Assembly (NCBI GenBank): GCA_019117065.1
Contig: DXAK01000033.1
Coordinates: 1 to 64,000 of the forward strand
Source of the DNA: Candidatus Mediterraneibacter pullicola
Lineage (GTDB): Bacteria; Bacillota; Clostridia; Lachnospirales; Lachnospiraceae
Length of the DNA stretch: 64,000 nt
Direction of reading: 5' to 3'
The stretch's first letter is position 1. Each line of letters begins with the position of its first letter. The notes beneath the pieces are model-generated. The model searched no databases and was not told where the DNA came from. It was given only the letters and a program-made list of their open reading frames with translations. Positions 1 through 8,608 of this stretch are shown one piece after another. The translations under genes and the position numbers were made by a program.

Positions 1-1773
1 CTTTTTCATAAAGTCGGCGTCATCCATCTTAATCGGTTTCCCGATGAAGATCAATTCATTCTCCGTCTCTGTTATGCCTTCTTCGTCCATGAGAAGCTCT
101 TCGTACAGCTTTTCCCCCGGGCGTAAGCCCGTATAGACGATCTTGATATCCTCATCAGGGACATATCCCGACAGGCGGATCAGGTTTCTCGCCATATCGT
201 CGATCTTCACAGGCTCTCCCATATCAAGCACAAAGATTTCTCCTCCATGGGCATAATAGGAGGCCTGAAGGATGAGTGATACCGCTTCCGGTATTGTCAT
301 AAAGTAACGGATCATCCGCTTATCTGTCACCGTTACCGGACCGCCTTCTGCGATCTGTTTCTTGAAAAGAGGTATCACGCTTCCGTTACTTCCCAACACA
401 TTTCCGAAACGTACCGCCACAAAGTCCGTATCCGAATGCCTGTCCATCATCTGTATGATCATCTCACAGAGACGCTTGGAAGCGCCCATGATGTTCGTAG
501 GATTGACTGCCTTGTCCGTAGAGATAAGAACGAATTTCTTCACCCCATGCTTTGCCGCTGCCAACGCGGTCTTGTACGTGCCCTCCACATTGTTTTTGAT
601 CGCTTCGTTGGGACTGTCTTCCATCAGTGGCACATGTTTGTGCGCCGCGGCATGAAAGATAATGTCCGGACGGTAAGTTTCGATTACTGTGTCAATACGC
701 CGTGTGTTTCTAACTGACCCAATCAACGTGATTAGCTTCATATCCGGATATAGCCGTTTTAATTCCTGCTGTATCGTATACGCATTGTTTTCATAAATGT
801 CAAAGATAATCAGCATCTTCGGGGAAGAGGCCGCGATCTGGCGGCACAGCTCGCTTCCTATGGAGCCGCCTCCGCCTGTCACTAAGATCACCTTATCACT
901 TAGGGTCTGGAGGATCTCGGAATTATTCACCTTCACCTGAGCCCGTCCCAAAAGGTCTGTGATCTCCACATCCCGCAGTCTGGACACGCTCACTTCTTCG
1001 TTTAGGAGCTGATAGATTCCCGGAACTGTCTGCAGCTTACACCCCGTCTGCTTACAGATGTTCAGGATCGCCTTTCTGTCATCAGCACTCGCCGCGGGAA
1101 TGGCATAGACGATGCGTGTGATACCATACTCCTGAACCATCTCCTCGATATCATAGCGATTTCCCACAATAGGAACGCCTTCCAGAAGTCTCCCCTTTTT
1201 ATTCGGGTTATCGTCGATCACACAACACACTTTTGTTTTCATGTGCCGGCTGTTCTGCATCTCAAGGATCAGTGTCTTCCCTGCCTGACCTGCGCCGATA
1301 ATCATCACCCGATCTGTAGCCGCTTCAACAGAAGCGCGGGTGCTTCTAAGGTAGGAGCGGAGCAATCGGTATCCAAAGCGCAGCCCCACCGTACACATGA
1401 TACTGAACACATAACCTACCAGGAAATATGAGCGGGGCATTCGAAGATCCATCGCAAAGATTCCCACACCGTAAAATACAAGCAATATCATATAAGACTG
1501 GACGATCCGCTTGGCCTCATCGATGCCGGCGAACATCCAAATGCTGTGATAAAGACGCATTCCGTAGAATACAACAATCGATATAATTACCCAGTAAGGC
1601 ATAGACCATATATATCCTGTCAGATACCCTCTTGGTATATTTGAAAATATTAGGTCAAATCTCAGCAATAACGCTGCCATATAGGACGCCATTATCGAGA
1701 TCACATCAAAAAAGAGAAGCACGAAAGCCTTGCGCATCCACACATAGTCTTTCCGTTTTGTCTGCTGTTCCAT
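1..1773 (-). CDS. CapD/FlaA1-type nucleoside-diphosphate-sugar dehydratase/epimerase, 3' end cut by window
   Basis: Not in the ORF track because it runs off the left edge; I translated it from the sequence. About 590 residues are visible. The N-terminus has four hydrophobic segments (roughly residues 12-130). A first Rossmann-like fold carries VMIIGAGQAGK near residue 157. The catalytic SDR domain starts with VILVTGGGGSIGSE near residue 290 and has STDKAVNPTN near 418 and the family motif YTGLRPGEKLYEELL near the cut end. Family knowledge: membrane-bound 4,6-dehydratases/epimerases act on UDP-GlcNAc-type sugars to make deoxyamino sugars for capsule, EPS or glycoprotein glycans. The ATG at 1771-1773 follows AAAAGGA. 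It is the last visible gene of the leftward cps operon starting at 5739. The product class is secure; the exact substrate is not. Confidence 0.9.
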   Translation of the reverse strand, partial: MEQQTKRKDYVWMRKAFVLLFFDVISIMASYMAALLLRFDLIFSNIPRGYLTGYIWSMPYWVIISIVVFYGMRLYHSIWMFAGIDEAKRIVQSYMILLVFYGVGIFAMDLRMPRSYFLVGYVFSIMCTVGLRFGYRLLRSYLRSTRASVEAATDRVMIIGAGQAGKTLILEMQNSRHMKTKVCCVIDDNPNKKGRLLEGVPIVGNRYDIEEMVQEYGITRIVYAIPAASADDRKAILNICKQTGCKLQTVPGIYQLLNEEVSVSRLRDVEITDLLGRAQVKVNNSEILQTLSDKVILVTGGGGSIGSELCRQIAASSPKMLIIFDIYENNAYTIQQELKRLYPDMKLITLIGSVRNTRRIDTVIETYRPDIIFHAAAHKHVPLMEDSPNEAIKNNVEGTYKTALAAAKHGVKKFVLISTDKAVNPTNIMGASKRLCEMIIQMMDRHSDTDFVAVRFGNVLGSNGSVIPLFKKQIAEGGPVTVTDKRMIRYFMTIPEAVSLILQASYYAHGGEIFVLDMGEPVKIDDMARNLIRLSGYVPDEDIKIVYTGLRPGEKLYEELLMDEEGITETENELIFIGKPIKMDDADFMKK

Positions 1774-1801
1774 CGCTACAAATCCTTTTTTCTACCGTAT
1801 T

Positions 1802-1909
1802 TTATTTTAGCGATCCGTGATTCGCCCAATTACGCCTGATAAACATGATAATCCCTGCCACCACAGCAATCACTGCGGACACAACCGCCATTGTCTGATC
1901 TACGTTCAT
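1802..1909 (-). CDS. 35-residue single-pass membrane protein inside the cps operon (not in ORF track)
   Basis: Too short for the track. The ATG at 1907-1909 is preceded by AAGGAGATATTGAG, a strong ribosome binding site with good spacing. The product is about 35 residues: a short polar start (MNVDQTM), one hydrophobic helix of about 17 residues (AVVSAVIAVVAGIIMF), then a basic RRNW tail ending NHGSLK, as expected for an N-out/C-in single-pass protein. It lies between the LCP gene (ends 1935) and the CapD-like gene (starts 1773), with 25-28 nt gaps, so it is co-transcribed with them. I do not recognise a family. Inference: a small accessory subunit or regulator of the polymer machinery. Alternatively it could be a leader peptide tuning translation of the next gene. 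Confidence 0.65.
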   Translation of the reverse strand: MNVDQTMAVVSAVIAVVAGIIMFIRRNWANHGSLK

Positions 1910-1934
1910 CTCAATATCTCCTTATCTTGCGCAC

Positions 1935-3404
1935 TTATTGCCCATCAATGACCTGATGCATCTTCTGGCTGATCTCAGCCACCGACGCCTCATCCGGCCA
2001 CATTACATATAGAGGCTGGCTTCCTGAGGAGAAGCACGCCTGGCTGTCTCCGCTTCCGACTGCCGCCACAGATTCGATCTCCCAGCTTGCGCCGTCTGAG
2101 AGCTGCCTGTTGACAAAGGCGGCCATCTCCGTGCGTGTCATGTTCGTCTCCACGCTGTCGCTGACACTGGTAATGATCTCGCTTGCCTTAGTCAGCAGCG
2201 TTGGGCTCATGGCTTTCTGCAGGATAGCGGTAAGGACAGCCTCCTGATTCTTCCCTCTTTGATTATCTCCGGATTCAAAGCTCTTTCGCTCCCTTGAGAA
2301 GGCAAGAGCCTGTGCGCCGTCCAGATGGTTGATTCCCTCTGTGAAGCTGTAACCGCCCGCACTGAACGCGTACTCAGAGTTTACATCCACTCCGCCAAGC
2401 GCGTCGACGATCTTAATGAGCGAGGTGAAGTTCACTCTCGCATAATAGCTGATATCAATTCCGTATAGATTTTCCAGTGTCTGCATAGACACGTCCACGC
2501 CGTATATACCTGCATGAGTCAGCTTATCCCGCTGAGCCCCGGACACGCCCGGTATGGTTACATAGTAGTCTCTAGGCGTTGTGGTCAGAAGGATCTTATG
2601 GGTATTCGGATTCACAGTCATGATGATATTTACGTCACTTCTGCTGTTGGTCGTGATCGGACCTGACACGTCGATACCACTAATATAAATGCTAAAAGCC
2701 TCCTCGACGCTGGCGTCTTCCTCCTGCTCGATCACGGTATCAATCCCGTACTGATACAGGATTCTTACCTGATCGGAATACCCCGGGATTGCATCCTCTA
2801 TAATACCTGTAAACGCCTCGTTATAAATAGCTGCGCCGATCTCACCATCCAGAAGCGCTTGGGCCTCCTCCTGAATGGTCGGATACTCTTCCAGATCCGG
2901 TTCCATGCCTAGGACTTTTTCCATATCCTCGAGCATTTTCTGGTTATTCTCCTGATCCGCAGCTGTCTGGATGCCATATGTGTAATTCTTAGCATCGATA
3001 ATATTCTCCGCCGTACTGTCATTTCTCACCACCACAATCATGTTGTCCGTCTTGTAGGTGGCGCCGCCTACTTCCGCCAGCATATTATCCGTCTTCATCA
3101 TATAGTACACGCCGAATCCAAGAAGCACGCTAAAGAACACGCTGACCACAATTCCCGCGATATATATCTTTTTCTTAACGAACTGTAAGCCAAACATAGC
3201 GCCGAACAGCACAAAGAGAACCACCGTCACAAGCCCCAGATATTTCCCTGGGATCAGCCCGCTGTTCCAGACGACCGCGATAAACAGCACTGTCATCAGA
3301 AGCTGTACCAGCACGATCAGCTTGCCTGCCAGATTATGAGTCTTATGTCTCTTTCTGCGGGAGCGGCGGCCGCCGCCCTGTTGTGAATGTCCGTTTGTAC
3401 TCAT
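1935..3404 (-). CDS. LytR-CpsA-Psr (LCP) family glycopolymer transferase
   Basis: 489 residues. A basic cytoplasmic head (GGGRRSRRKRHK) is followed by three hydrophobic segments (about residues 25-47, 52-74 and 80-102), then an extracellular region. The LCP domain occupies roughly residues 245-400: SDVNIIMTVNP, then LLTTTPRDYYV (Arg typical of the pyrophosphate-binding site), DKLTHAGIYG, and DGAQALAFSRERKSF, the conserved Arg-rich stretch. Family role: transfer of undecaprenyl-linked glycopolymers to peptidoglycan on the outer face of the membrane. The extra domain between the membrane segments and the LCP core (about 110-240) looks like the accessory domain of CpsA-type proteins. The ATG follows AAAGGAGATCAATACG. 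It is fourth in the cps operon after cpsD. Confidence 0.93.
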   Translation of the reverse strand: MSTNGHSQQGGGRRSRRKRHKTHNLAGKLIVLVQLLMTVLFIAVVWNSGLIPGKYLGLVTVVLFVLFGAMFGLQFVKKKIYIAGIVVSVFFSVLLGFGVYYMMKTDNMLAEVGGATYKTDNMIVVVRNDSTAENIIDAKNYTYGIQTAADQENNQKMLEDMEKVLGMEPDLEEYPTIQEEAQALLDGEIGAAIYNEAFTGIIEDAIPGYSDQVRILYQYGIDTVIEQEEDASVEEAFSIYISGIDVSGPITTNSRSDVNIIMTVNPNTHKILLTTTPRDYYVTIPGVSGAQRDKLTHAGIYGVDVSMQTLENLYGIDISYYARVNFTSLIKIVDALGGVDVNSEYAFSAGGYSFTEGINHLDGAQALAFSRERKSFESGDNQRGKNQEAVLTAILQKAMSPTLLTKASEIITSVSDSVETNMTRTEMAAFVNRQLSDGASWEIESVAAVGSGDSQACFSSGSQPLYVMWPDEASVAEISQKMHQVIDGQ

Positions 3405-3458
3405 TCGTATTGATCTCCTTTATCGTAAAACGGCAAAGCCAAATTCCTTCAGCCCGCG

Positions 3459-4136
3459 TTATGATCCGCTGCCGTAATGTCCGTAATATTTTCCGTAATA
3501 CCTGTTATTCTTTAAATCCACCTTGTTAAGCACAACGCCGATAATCGGGCAGCCGGTTTTTTCCAGCTGTTCTTTGACCGACCTGACATACTTATGGCTT
3601 ACTGTATTGGCTGCGACGACAAAAACAGACGCGTCGCACACTCTGGAAATCACCGCCGCGTCGATCACGCTGCCAAGTGGGGGCGCGTCGATGATCACAT
3701 AGTCGTACATCTCTTTCGCCTTCTCAATCAGGTCTTCGAATTGCTTCTGTCCCAGCAGTTCAGAAGGATTGGGGGGTACGACGCCTGCGAATATCACAAA
3801 GAGTCCCGATTCCTGCGTTCTGCATACCACGTCGTTCATTTCCGCCTGTCCGGAGAGATAGTGGCTTAAGCCCTTGACTTCCTTGGTTACCCTGTGCCTT
3901 CCGATTAGGACAGACTTTCTCAGATCCGCGTCCACAAAAAGCACCCTCTTCCCATTATCGCACAGGGATACGGCCAAGCCTAACGCCACAGTGCTCTTTC
4001 CTTCGTTCGGGGTGCTGCTCGTCAGCACGATCACCTTGTTGTCAGACCCGGAAAATTCAATATTTGTACGCAGCGTCTTATATGCTTCGCTGCTGTAATA
4101 ATCTTTGTATGTGTTCTTTAACACAACGTCCTGCAT
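3459..4136 (-). CDS. cpsD: Bacterial tyrosine kinase of the CpsD/CapB type
   Basis: 225 residues, cytoplasmic P-loop kinase. Visible motifs: Walker A TSSTPNEGKSTVALGLA (about residues 39-55), Walker A' VLFVDADLRK (about 65-74), Walker B YVIIDAPPLGS (about 146-156). The C-terminus is a tyrosine cluster, NRYYGKYYGHYGSGS, the autophosphorylation tail of BY-kinases. Family knowledge: the kinase is activated by the cytoplasmic tail of its Wzz-type partner, encoded immediately upstream (4143-4913), and is dephosphorylated by the PHP phosphatase at 4882-5739. The start is supported by AAGGAGGTAGCAGAAG before the ATG. The three-gene order phosphatase-Wzz-kinase is the classic Gram-positive capsule phosphoregulatory module. 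Confidence 0.95.
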   Translation of the reverse strand: MQDVVLKNTYKDYYSSEAYKTLRTNIEFSGSDNKVIVLTSSTPNEGKSTVALGLAVSLCDNGKRVLFVDADLRKSVLIGRHRVTKEVKGLSHYLSGQAEMNDVVCRTQESGLFVIFAGVVPPNPSELLGQKQFEDLIEKAKEMYDYVIIDAPPLGSVIDAAVISRVCDASVFVVAANTVSHKYVRSVKEQLEKTGCPIIGVVLNKVDLKNNRYYGKYYGHYGSGS

Positions 4137-4142
4137 CTTCTG

Positions 4143-4913
4143 CTACCTCCTTGTCCTTTTGGCTGACCTTCTCGTGGTACGCCGTTTTGTCTTCTTCCCC
4201 TTTTCTTCCCCTTCTGTGACAGGGATAGAAGTAAGGACGTTCAGTCCCAGATAGTGTTCCACATCATCCGGTGTCTTGATCGTATCGTCAAACAGGAAGA
4301 TAATCACAAGGATGCCCGCTGTGATCAAAACTCCCAGAATACCGCCCAACATCGTATTCCTCATTACATTCGGGGAGGAGGGCGCGCTTGGGAGATTGGC
4401 CTCCTCGATTGTATTCACTGCGTCGATCTCCATAATTTCCCTGATCTTAACGCTCACGGTCTCGCGCAGCGTATTCGCTATCTCCTGCACCAGTTCTGGA
4501 TCTTCATTGCTCACAGAGATTGTCAGAATACGGGTATTGGTCTTATTTTCTGTAGTAACAGAAGAAGAAAGTTCCTGCGTAGACATATCCAGATTAAGCA
4601 CAGAGATGACCTGCTCAAGTACAGAACGGCTCTTCACCATCTCCATATAATCCTGTGTAAGCTGGGTCCCTGTTTGGAGGTCGCTGCTTGTTATAGTCCC
4701 TCCGCTCTGTGATCTGGTCAGCATATACATGCTGGTAGACGACGTATATTCCGGGGTGATGAATATCTTTGTCCCCGCGAACGCTGCCAGAGCCGCGATA
4801 AGCCCTACCAGAATAATCAGATAAATCTTGCTCCACAGCACGCTGAAAAGTTCTGCCAGATCAATTGTGAGCTCTTCATTGTCAAATTCCCGTATTGGTT
4901 TGTCTTGATTCAT
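4143..4913 (-). CDS. cpsC: Wzz/CpsC-type chain-length regulator and kinase activator
   Basis: 256 residues. Two membrane helices flank an extracytoplasmic domain: about residues 32-52 (IYLIILVGLIAALAAFAG) and about 188-208 (LGGILGVLITAGILVIIFLF). The proline-rich motif LPSAPSSPNV just before helix 2 is typical of Wzz proteins. The very basic C-terminal tail (KGKKTKRRTTRRSAKRTRR) is cytoplasmic and is the likely contact with the BY-kinase encoded 6 nt downstream. The gene overlaps the end of the phosphatase gene by about 32 nt, indicating translational coupling; its own ribosome binding site is poor (A/G-rich only). Role: sets polymer length and activates CpsD. Confidence 0.92.
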   Translation of the reverse strand: MNQDKPIREFDNEELTIDLAELFSVLWSKIYLIILVGLIAALAAFAGTKIFITPEYTSSTSMYMLTRSQSGGTITSSDLQTGTQLTQDYMEMVKSRSVLEQVISVLNLDMSTQELSSSVTTENKTNTRILTISVSNEDPELVQEIANTLRETVSVKIREIMEIDAVNTIEEANLPSAPSSPNVMRNTMLGGILGVLITAGILVIIFLFDDTIKTPDDVEHYLGLNVLTSIPVTEGEEKGKKTKRRTTRRSAKRTRR

Positions 4914-5739
4914 TCTTCTTTTTCTTTTTCAGCATCACAACCGCATTGCTGAAAAATATCCTCCTCATGTATTCTTCTCCATATTTCTTCTTCACATACT
5001 CGGCCGCCTTCTTGATCTGTGGCGGACGCTTCTGCGCGTTATGCGCGTCCGTCCCTACACAGAACACAAGGTCTTCCTTCATGAGCTGTTTGATATACTG
5101 TTTCACCCTCCAGCCGCTAGCGCCTGTAATGCTTCCCGCGTTGACCTGTATCTTGACTCCCATATTGGCGAGATGGCGTGTATCGCTCATACTCTCCCGC
5201 AAGCATTTGTACCGCTCAATATGGGCGAGAATCACAATATATCCTTTCATCTGTATGCGCTGCAAGCTTTGGTTTATATAGTCGGCGCTGTCTCCCGGAG
5301 CGAACTCAACGAGAACATAGCGGGTCCCATTCATCGGCAGAACTTTCTTTTCCTTCAGCTTATCCATGACGTCCTGCCCGAAGTAGATCTCAGTTCCCAG
5401 ATATACTCTTAACTTTTCGCTGATCTTCTCCGCTTCCTCGCGGACAAGTTTAAGCTGTCTGCGCAGTGCGCGGGGCGGCTGGCTCCCCCTCCTTGGATGG
5501 TGGTGGGGCGTCGCTATGATATAACGGATTCCTTCATCATAAGCGATCTGGAGCATACGCCGGGTTTCTTCTATATTCTGTGCCCCATCGTCTACTTCCG
5601 GAAGAATATGGCTGTGCGTATCAATGATCCTTATCAACTGCTCCTTCTCCTCTTTCCATGAATTTCCCATCACTATTCTTCTTATTATATTTTCTTTTAG
5701 ACGCAGTAAAAAGACAGCTGCTGATTCCTGTTCCTTCAT
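4882..5739 (-). CDS. cpsB: PHP-domain tyrosine phosphatase, CpsB/YwqE type
   Basis: Up to 285 residues. Metal-binding PHP motifs are clear: IDTHSHILPEVDDGAQN near residue 40, TPHHHP near 78, and later LAHIERYKC and VGTDAHNAQKRPP. Family role: manganese-dependent dephosphorylation of the BY-kinase tyrosine cluster. The start is uncertain. The track ATG (5739) has a weak site (ACAGGAC). Family members usually begin only a few residues before IDTHSH, so an internal ATG (MGNSW, codon 24) or a TTG at LIRIID preceded by AGGAGAAGGAG is possible. It is the first gene of the operon, 27 nt after the predicted transcription start of the promoter at 5773-5801, which favours the upstream ATG. Confidence 0.92.
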   Translation of the reverse strand: MKEQESAAVFLLRLKENIIRRIVMGNSWKEEKEQLIRIIDTHSHILPEVDDGAQNIEETRRMLQIAYDEGIRYIIATPHHHPRRGSQPPRALRRQLKLVREEAEKISEKLRVYLGTEIYFGQDVMDKLKEKKVLPMNGTRYVLVEFAPGDSADYINQSLQRIQMKGYIVILAHIERYKCLRESMSDTRHLANMGVKIQVNAGSITGASGWRVKQYIKQLMKEDLVFCVGTDAHNAQKRPPQIKKAAEYVKKKYGEEYMRRIFFSNAVVMLKKKKKNESRQTNTGI

Positions 5740-5772
5740 GTCCTGTCCATACTGCCGCCGTCACTCTATAAA

Positions 5773-5801
5773 AGAATACTCCTAAAGGACTGTTTTGTCA
5801 A
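5773..5801 (-). promoter_or_regulatory. Sigma-A promoter of the cps operon
   Basis: On the minus strand TTGACA (5801-5796) and TATTCT (5778-5773) are separated by exactly 17 nt. It lies about 35 nt upstream of cpsB and is the only strong promoter seen between the potCD stop and cpsB. Confidence 0.8.
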
Positions 5802-5872
5802 CATATTTTTACCCCCTCCCCATGCCCAGAACCCTTGATTTTACTGGGATTTCAGCACTTTTTTTCCAGCTG

Positions 5873-7765
5873 TTATCCCGCGTTGCTCGCAGCGATTTTC
5901 ACCCTGCTCCACAAGTCACTGATAATCTTCTTCGTATCTGCATTATAGACAAACACCTCGTCATTCGGGTTACCTGTGCGTGGGATGTAGGCGTTGATCC
6001 CTTCGAAGTCACCACCCTCACCTGCAAGATCGTTCATAACCTCTTCATTTGCAGACGTGTAACCCACATAACTGGAGTTGTCATACGCTCCGTCATAATC
6101 GCTGGCATAATTGATAAACGCATGCGCCAGTTCCGGGTTCTGAGCATTCTTTGGAATAACCATGGCGTCAGACCAGAGATTCGTTCCGCCCTCAGGCATG
6201 AAGAATCCCATATTTTCATTTTCGGCCATGACATATGTCGCGTCCCCCGAATAGATCAGCCCCAGCGCCTTCCTTCCCTGCGCCATATTATCGATAATTT
6301 CATCTGTAACAATCTCTGTATCCATGGTCTGGACGCACTGTACCAGCCATTCATAGGCTTCCTGAAGTTCCTGTTCATCCTCCGTGTTCATGGAGTATCC
6401 CAATGCTTTTAACGCCATCATAAAGGAATCTCTCTCCGAATCGTACAGATATACATCTCCTTTGTATTTCTCATCTAAGAAAATGTTGTAGCCTTCCCGT
6501 TCCAGATCTTCAATGTCTACTTTTGTCTTGTCATAAACAATGCCTACGGTTCCCCAGAAATAAGGCACTGAATAATCATTTTCCGGATCGTAGGGGAGCC
6601 CCTTTACCGCATCCGACAGTTTATCCATACAGTCTAGTTTAGACTTGTCCAGCTTCTGGAGCAGATCCTCCTCAATGAGCCTCTGGATCATATAATCGCT
6701 GGGCACAAGCAGGTCGTACACTTCCTGATTGGCCACTTTGATGTACATCTGTTCATTGGAGTCAAAATTGTCCATAACAACGGATGCTCCAGTCTCTTCC
6801 TCAAAATCAGCGATAATATTCTCTCCTGTGTACTCTCCCCAGTTGTAGATATAGAGTGTCTGCCCCTCAAAGGGCCGGCCCTCCCCGCCTCCCTGCATAG
6901 CAAAAAGTCCGGCGATGAGCGCTAGTACGCACGCACATGCCACAACGGGAATGGCTTTTCTGCGCCGGCCAACCACTTCTTTTTTCTTGCGCTTAGCTGC
7001 TACAATAGGTGTAATATTGATCAGAAGCAGCACGACCGTAATAATTACTACTACAAGGCTAGACACCGCGTTGATGCTTGGATTCACACGTTTGCTCATC
7101 GTGTAGACCATGATACTTAAGTTCTTTACCCCACCTCCGGTCACAAAGTAGGAAATAATAAAGTCATCCACAGACATGGTAAATGCGATCAAAGCTCCGG
7201 ATACAATGCCCGGGGTGATCTGCGGCACAATCACCTTGGTCAGCGCCCGCCACGGCGTAGCTCCCAGATCCATCGCCGCGTCCGCCAGATTGGGGTCAAG
7301 AGACCGGATCTTTGGCATGACGGAAAGAATCACATAGGGAATGCAGAAGGCAATATGTGTCAGCAGCATCGTGAGGTAGCCTTTATCCACCTTAAAAGTA
7401 ATAAACAGCAGCATGAATCCAATGGCTGTCACGATCTCTGGGTTCATCATCGGCAGGTTATCCACCTGCTCCATAATATCCCGGACAATCTTCCGGGACT
7501 TGCTTAGCCCGATGGCGGCGATCGTTCCCACTACCGTTGAGACTGCTGTCGCAAGAAGCGCCACGCTAAACGTGGTGTACAGGGCGTCCATCATATCCTG
7601 AGACTCCAGCATATGCTGGTACCAGCGCAGGGAGAATCCCTCGAACACGGTCAGCGATTTTCCATCGTTAAAAGAGAAAATAATCATATATATAATTGGA
7701 AGATAAAAGAACGCGATCAAAAGCGCCATCAGGATCTTCCCTGTGGAATGTTTCTTTTTCTTCAT
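5873..7765 (-). CDS. potCD: Fused spermidine/putrescine ABC permease (PotC) and substrate-binding protein (PotD)
   Basis: 630 residues in two joined parts. Residues 1-262 are a PotC permease with six membrane helices and the EAA loop ADAAMDLGATPWRALTKVI (about 161-179). A basic linker (KRKKKEVVGRRRK) leads to a seventh helix (about 271-290, AIPVVACACVLALIAGLFAM). Residues 300-630 are a PotD-like binding protein with LYIYNWGEYTG, VPYFWGTVGIVYDK and LWSDAMVIPKNAQNP. There is no lipobox, so the binding domain is tethered to the permease by helix 7. Role: high-affinity polyamine uptake with PotA and PotB. The ATG follows GGAGGGGTGATCCG; the potB stop is 4 nt upstream. I recall such fusions from Firmicutes, so it is probably native rather than an assembly error. 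Confidence 0.93.
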   Translation of the reverse strand: MKKKKHSTGKILMALLIAFFYLPIIYMIIFSFNDGKSLTVFEGFSLRWYQHMLESQDMMDALYTTFSVALLATAVSTVVGTIAAIGLSKSRKIVRDIMEQVDNLPMMNPEIVTAIGFMLLFITFKVDKGYLTMLLTHIAFCIPYVILSVMPKIRSLDPNLADAAMDLGATPWRALTKVIVPQITPGIVSGALIAFTMSVDDFIISYFVTGGGVKNLSIMVYTMSKRVNPSINAVSSLVVVIITVVLLLINITPIVAAKRKKKEVVGRRRKAIPVVACACVLALIAGLFAMQGGGEGRPFEGQTLYIYNWGEYTGENIIADFEEETGASVVMDNFDSNEQMYIKVANQEVYDLLVPSDYMIQRLIEEDLLQKLDKSKLDCMDKLSDAVKGLPYDPENDYSVPYFWGTVGIVYDKTKVDIEDLEREGYNIFLDEKYKGDVYLYDSERDSFMMALKALGYSMNTEDEQELQEAYEWLVQCVQTMDTEIVTDEIIDNMAQGRKALGLIYSGDATYVMAENENMGFFMPEGGTNLWSDAMVIPKNAQNPELAHAFINYASDYDGAYDNSSYVGYTSANEEVMNDLAGEGGDFEGINAYIPRTGNPNDEVFVYNADTKKIISDLWSRVKIAASNAG

Positions 7766-7769
7766 CGGA

Positions 7770-8606
7770 TCACCCCTCCTTTCCGCCGCGGTTGCGGATC
7801 TCGGCCTTTCTTACAGCCATCATCAAAAGCATCATAATGACCGCCATGATCATGGAGACCGCACTGCCAAAATTCCACTCTCCCACTGTGATAAACTGGT
7901 TCTCAATCATATTTCCTATCAGGAAATACTGGCCTCCGCCCAAGAGCTTCGGGATGAAAAAGGAGCTTACCGCCGGAAGAAATACCAAAGTGATCCCATT
8001 GATGACTCCCGGGATAGACAAAGGGAACGTCACCCTGCAAAATGTCTGCGCCGGGCTTGCCCCCAGATCTGCGCTGGCTTCCAAGAGGGAATGATCCATC
8101 TTACTTAAAGAAGTCTGTACCTGAAGGATCATAAATGGCAGAAAGTTATACACCATTCCCAGAAGGACTGCCCCCTCCGTATATAAAAGTTCCGTGTTTC
8201 CCAGACCGATCAGAGAAAGGATCCTCTGGATCAGGCCGCCTTCGCTCAGAAGTCCGATCCATGCGTAGGTGCGCACGAGCATGTTGATCCACATGGGGAT
8301 GGTCACGCAAAGGATCAGGATATTCTGCATTTTCTCATTACTGCGCGCGATGAAATACGCCGCCGGATACCCCAGAAGCAGGCAGATCACCGTCGTCTTT
8401 ACCGCGATGAGAATGGATCTCCACAGAATCAGAAGGAAATCTTTATCTGTAAAGAATTTTACATAATGCTCCAGTGTAAAGGAAAAGGAGATGATGCTGT
8501 TGCCCTGCTCCATAAAAGAGTACATCGCGATCAACCCCATGGGCAGCACGAGCATCAGCGCCGCCCACACGATATAGGGAATGGCAAGCTGTGAAAAACG
8601 CTTCAT
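7770..8606 (-). CDS. potB: Spermidine/putrescine ABC transporter permease PotB
   Basis: 278 residues, six predicted membrane helices beginning IPYIVWAALMLVLPMGLIAMYSF. The EAA-type cytoplasmic loop is LLEASADLGASPAQTFCRVTFPLSIPG (about residues 171-197). Family role: one of the two permease subunits of the polyamine importer, contacting PotA through the EAA loop. The ATG follows GGAGGTGTACTAAGG. It lies 2 nt after the potA stop and 4 nt before potCD, so the three genes form one tightly packed operon. Confidence 0.95.
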   Translation of the reverse strand: MKRFSQLAIPYIVWAALMLVLPMGLIAMYSFMEQGNSIISFSFTLEHYVKFFTDKDFLLILWRSILIAVKTTVICLLLGYPAAYFIARSNEKMQNILILCVTIPMWINMLVRTYAWIGLLSEGGLIQRILSLIGLGNTELLYTEGAVLLGMVYNFLPFMILQVQTSLSKMDHSLLEASADLGASPAQTFCRVTFPLSIPGVINGITLVFLPAVSSFFIPKLLGGGQYFLIGNMIENQFITVGEWNFGSAVSMIMAVIMMLLMMAVRKAEIRNRGGKEG

Positions 8607-8608
8607 CC

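Noticed and set aside
5820-5885. Terminator after potCD
   Set aside because: The GGGAT..CAGC stem has mismatches, overlaps the stop codon and has no T-run.
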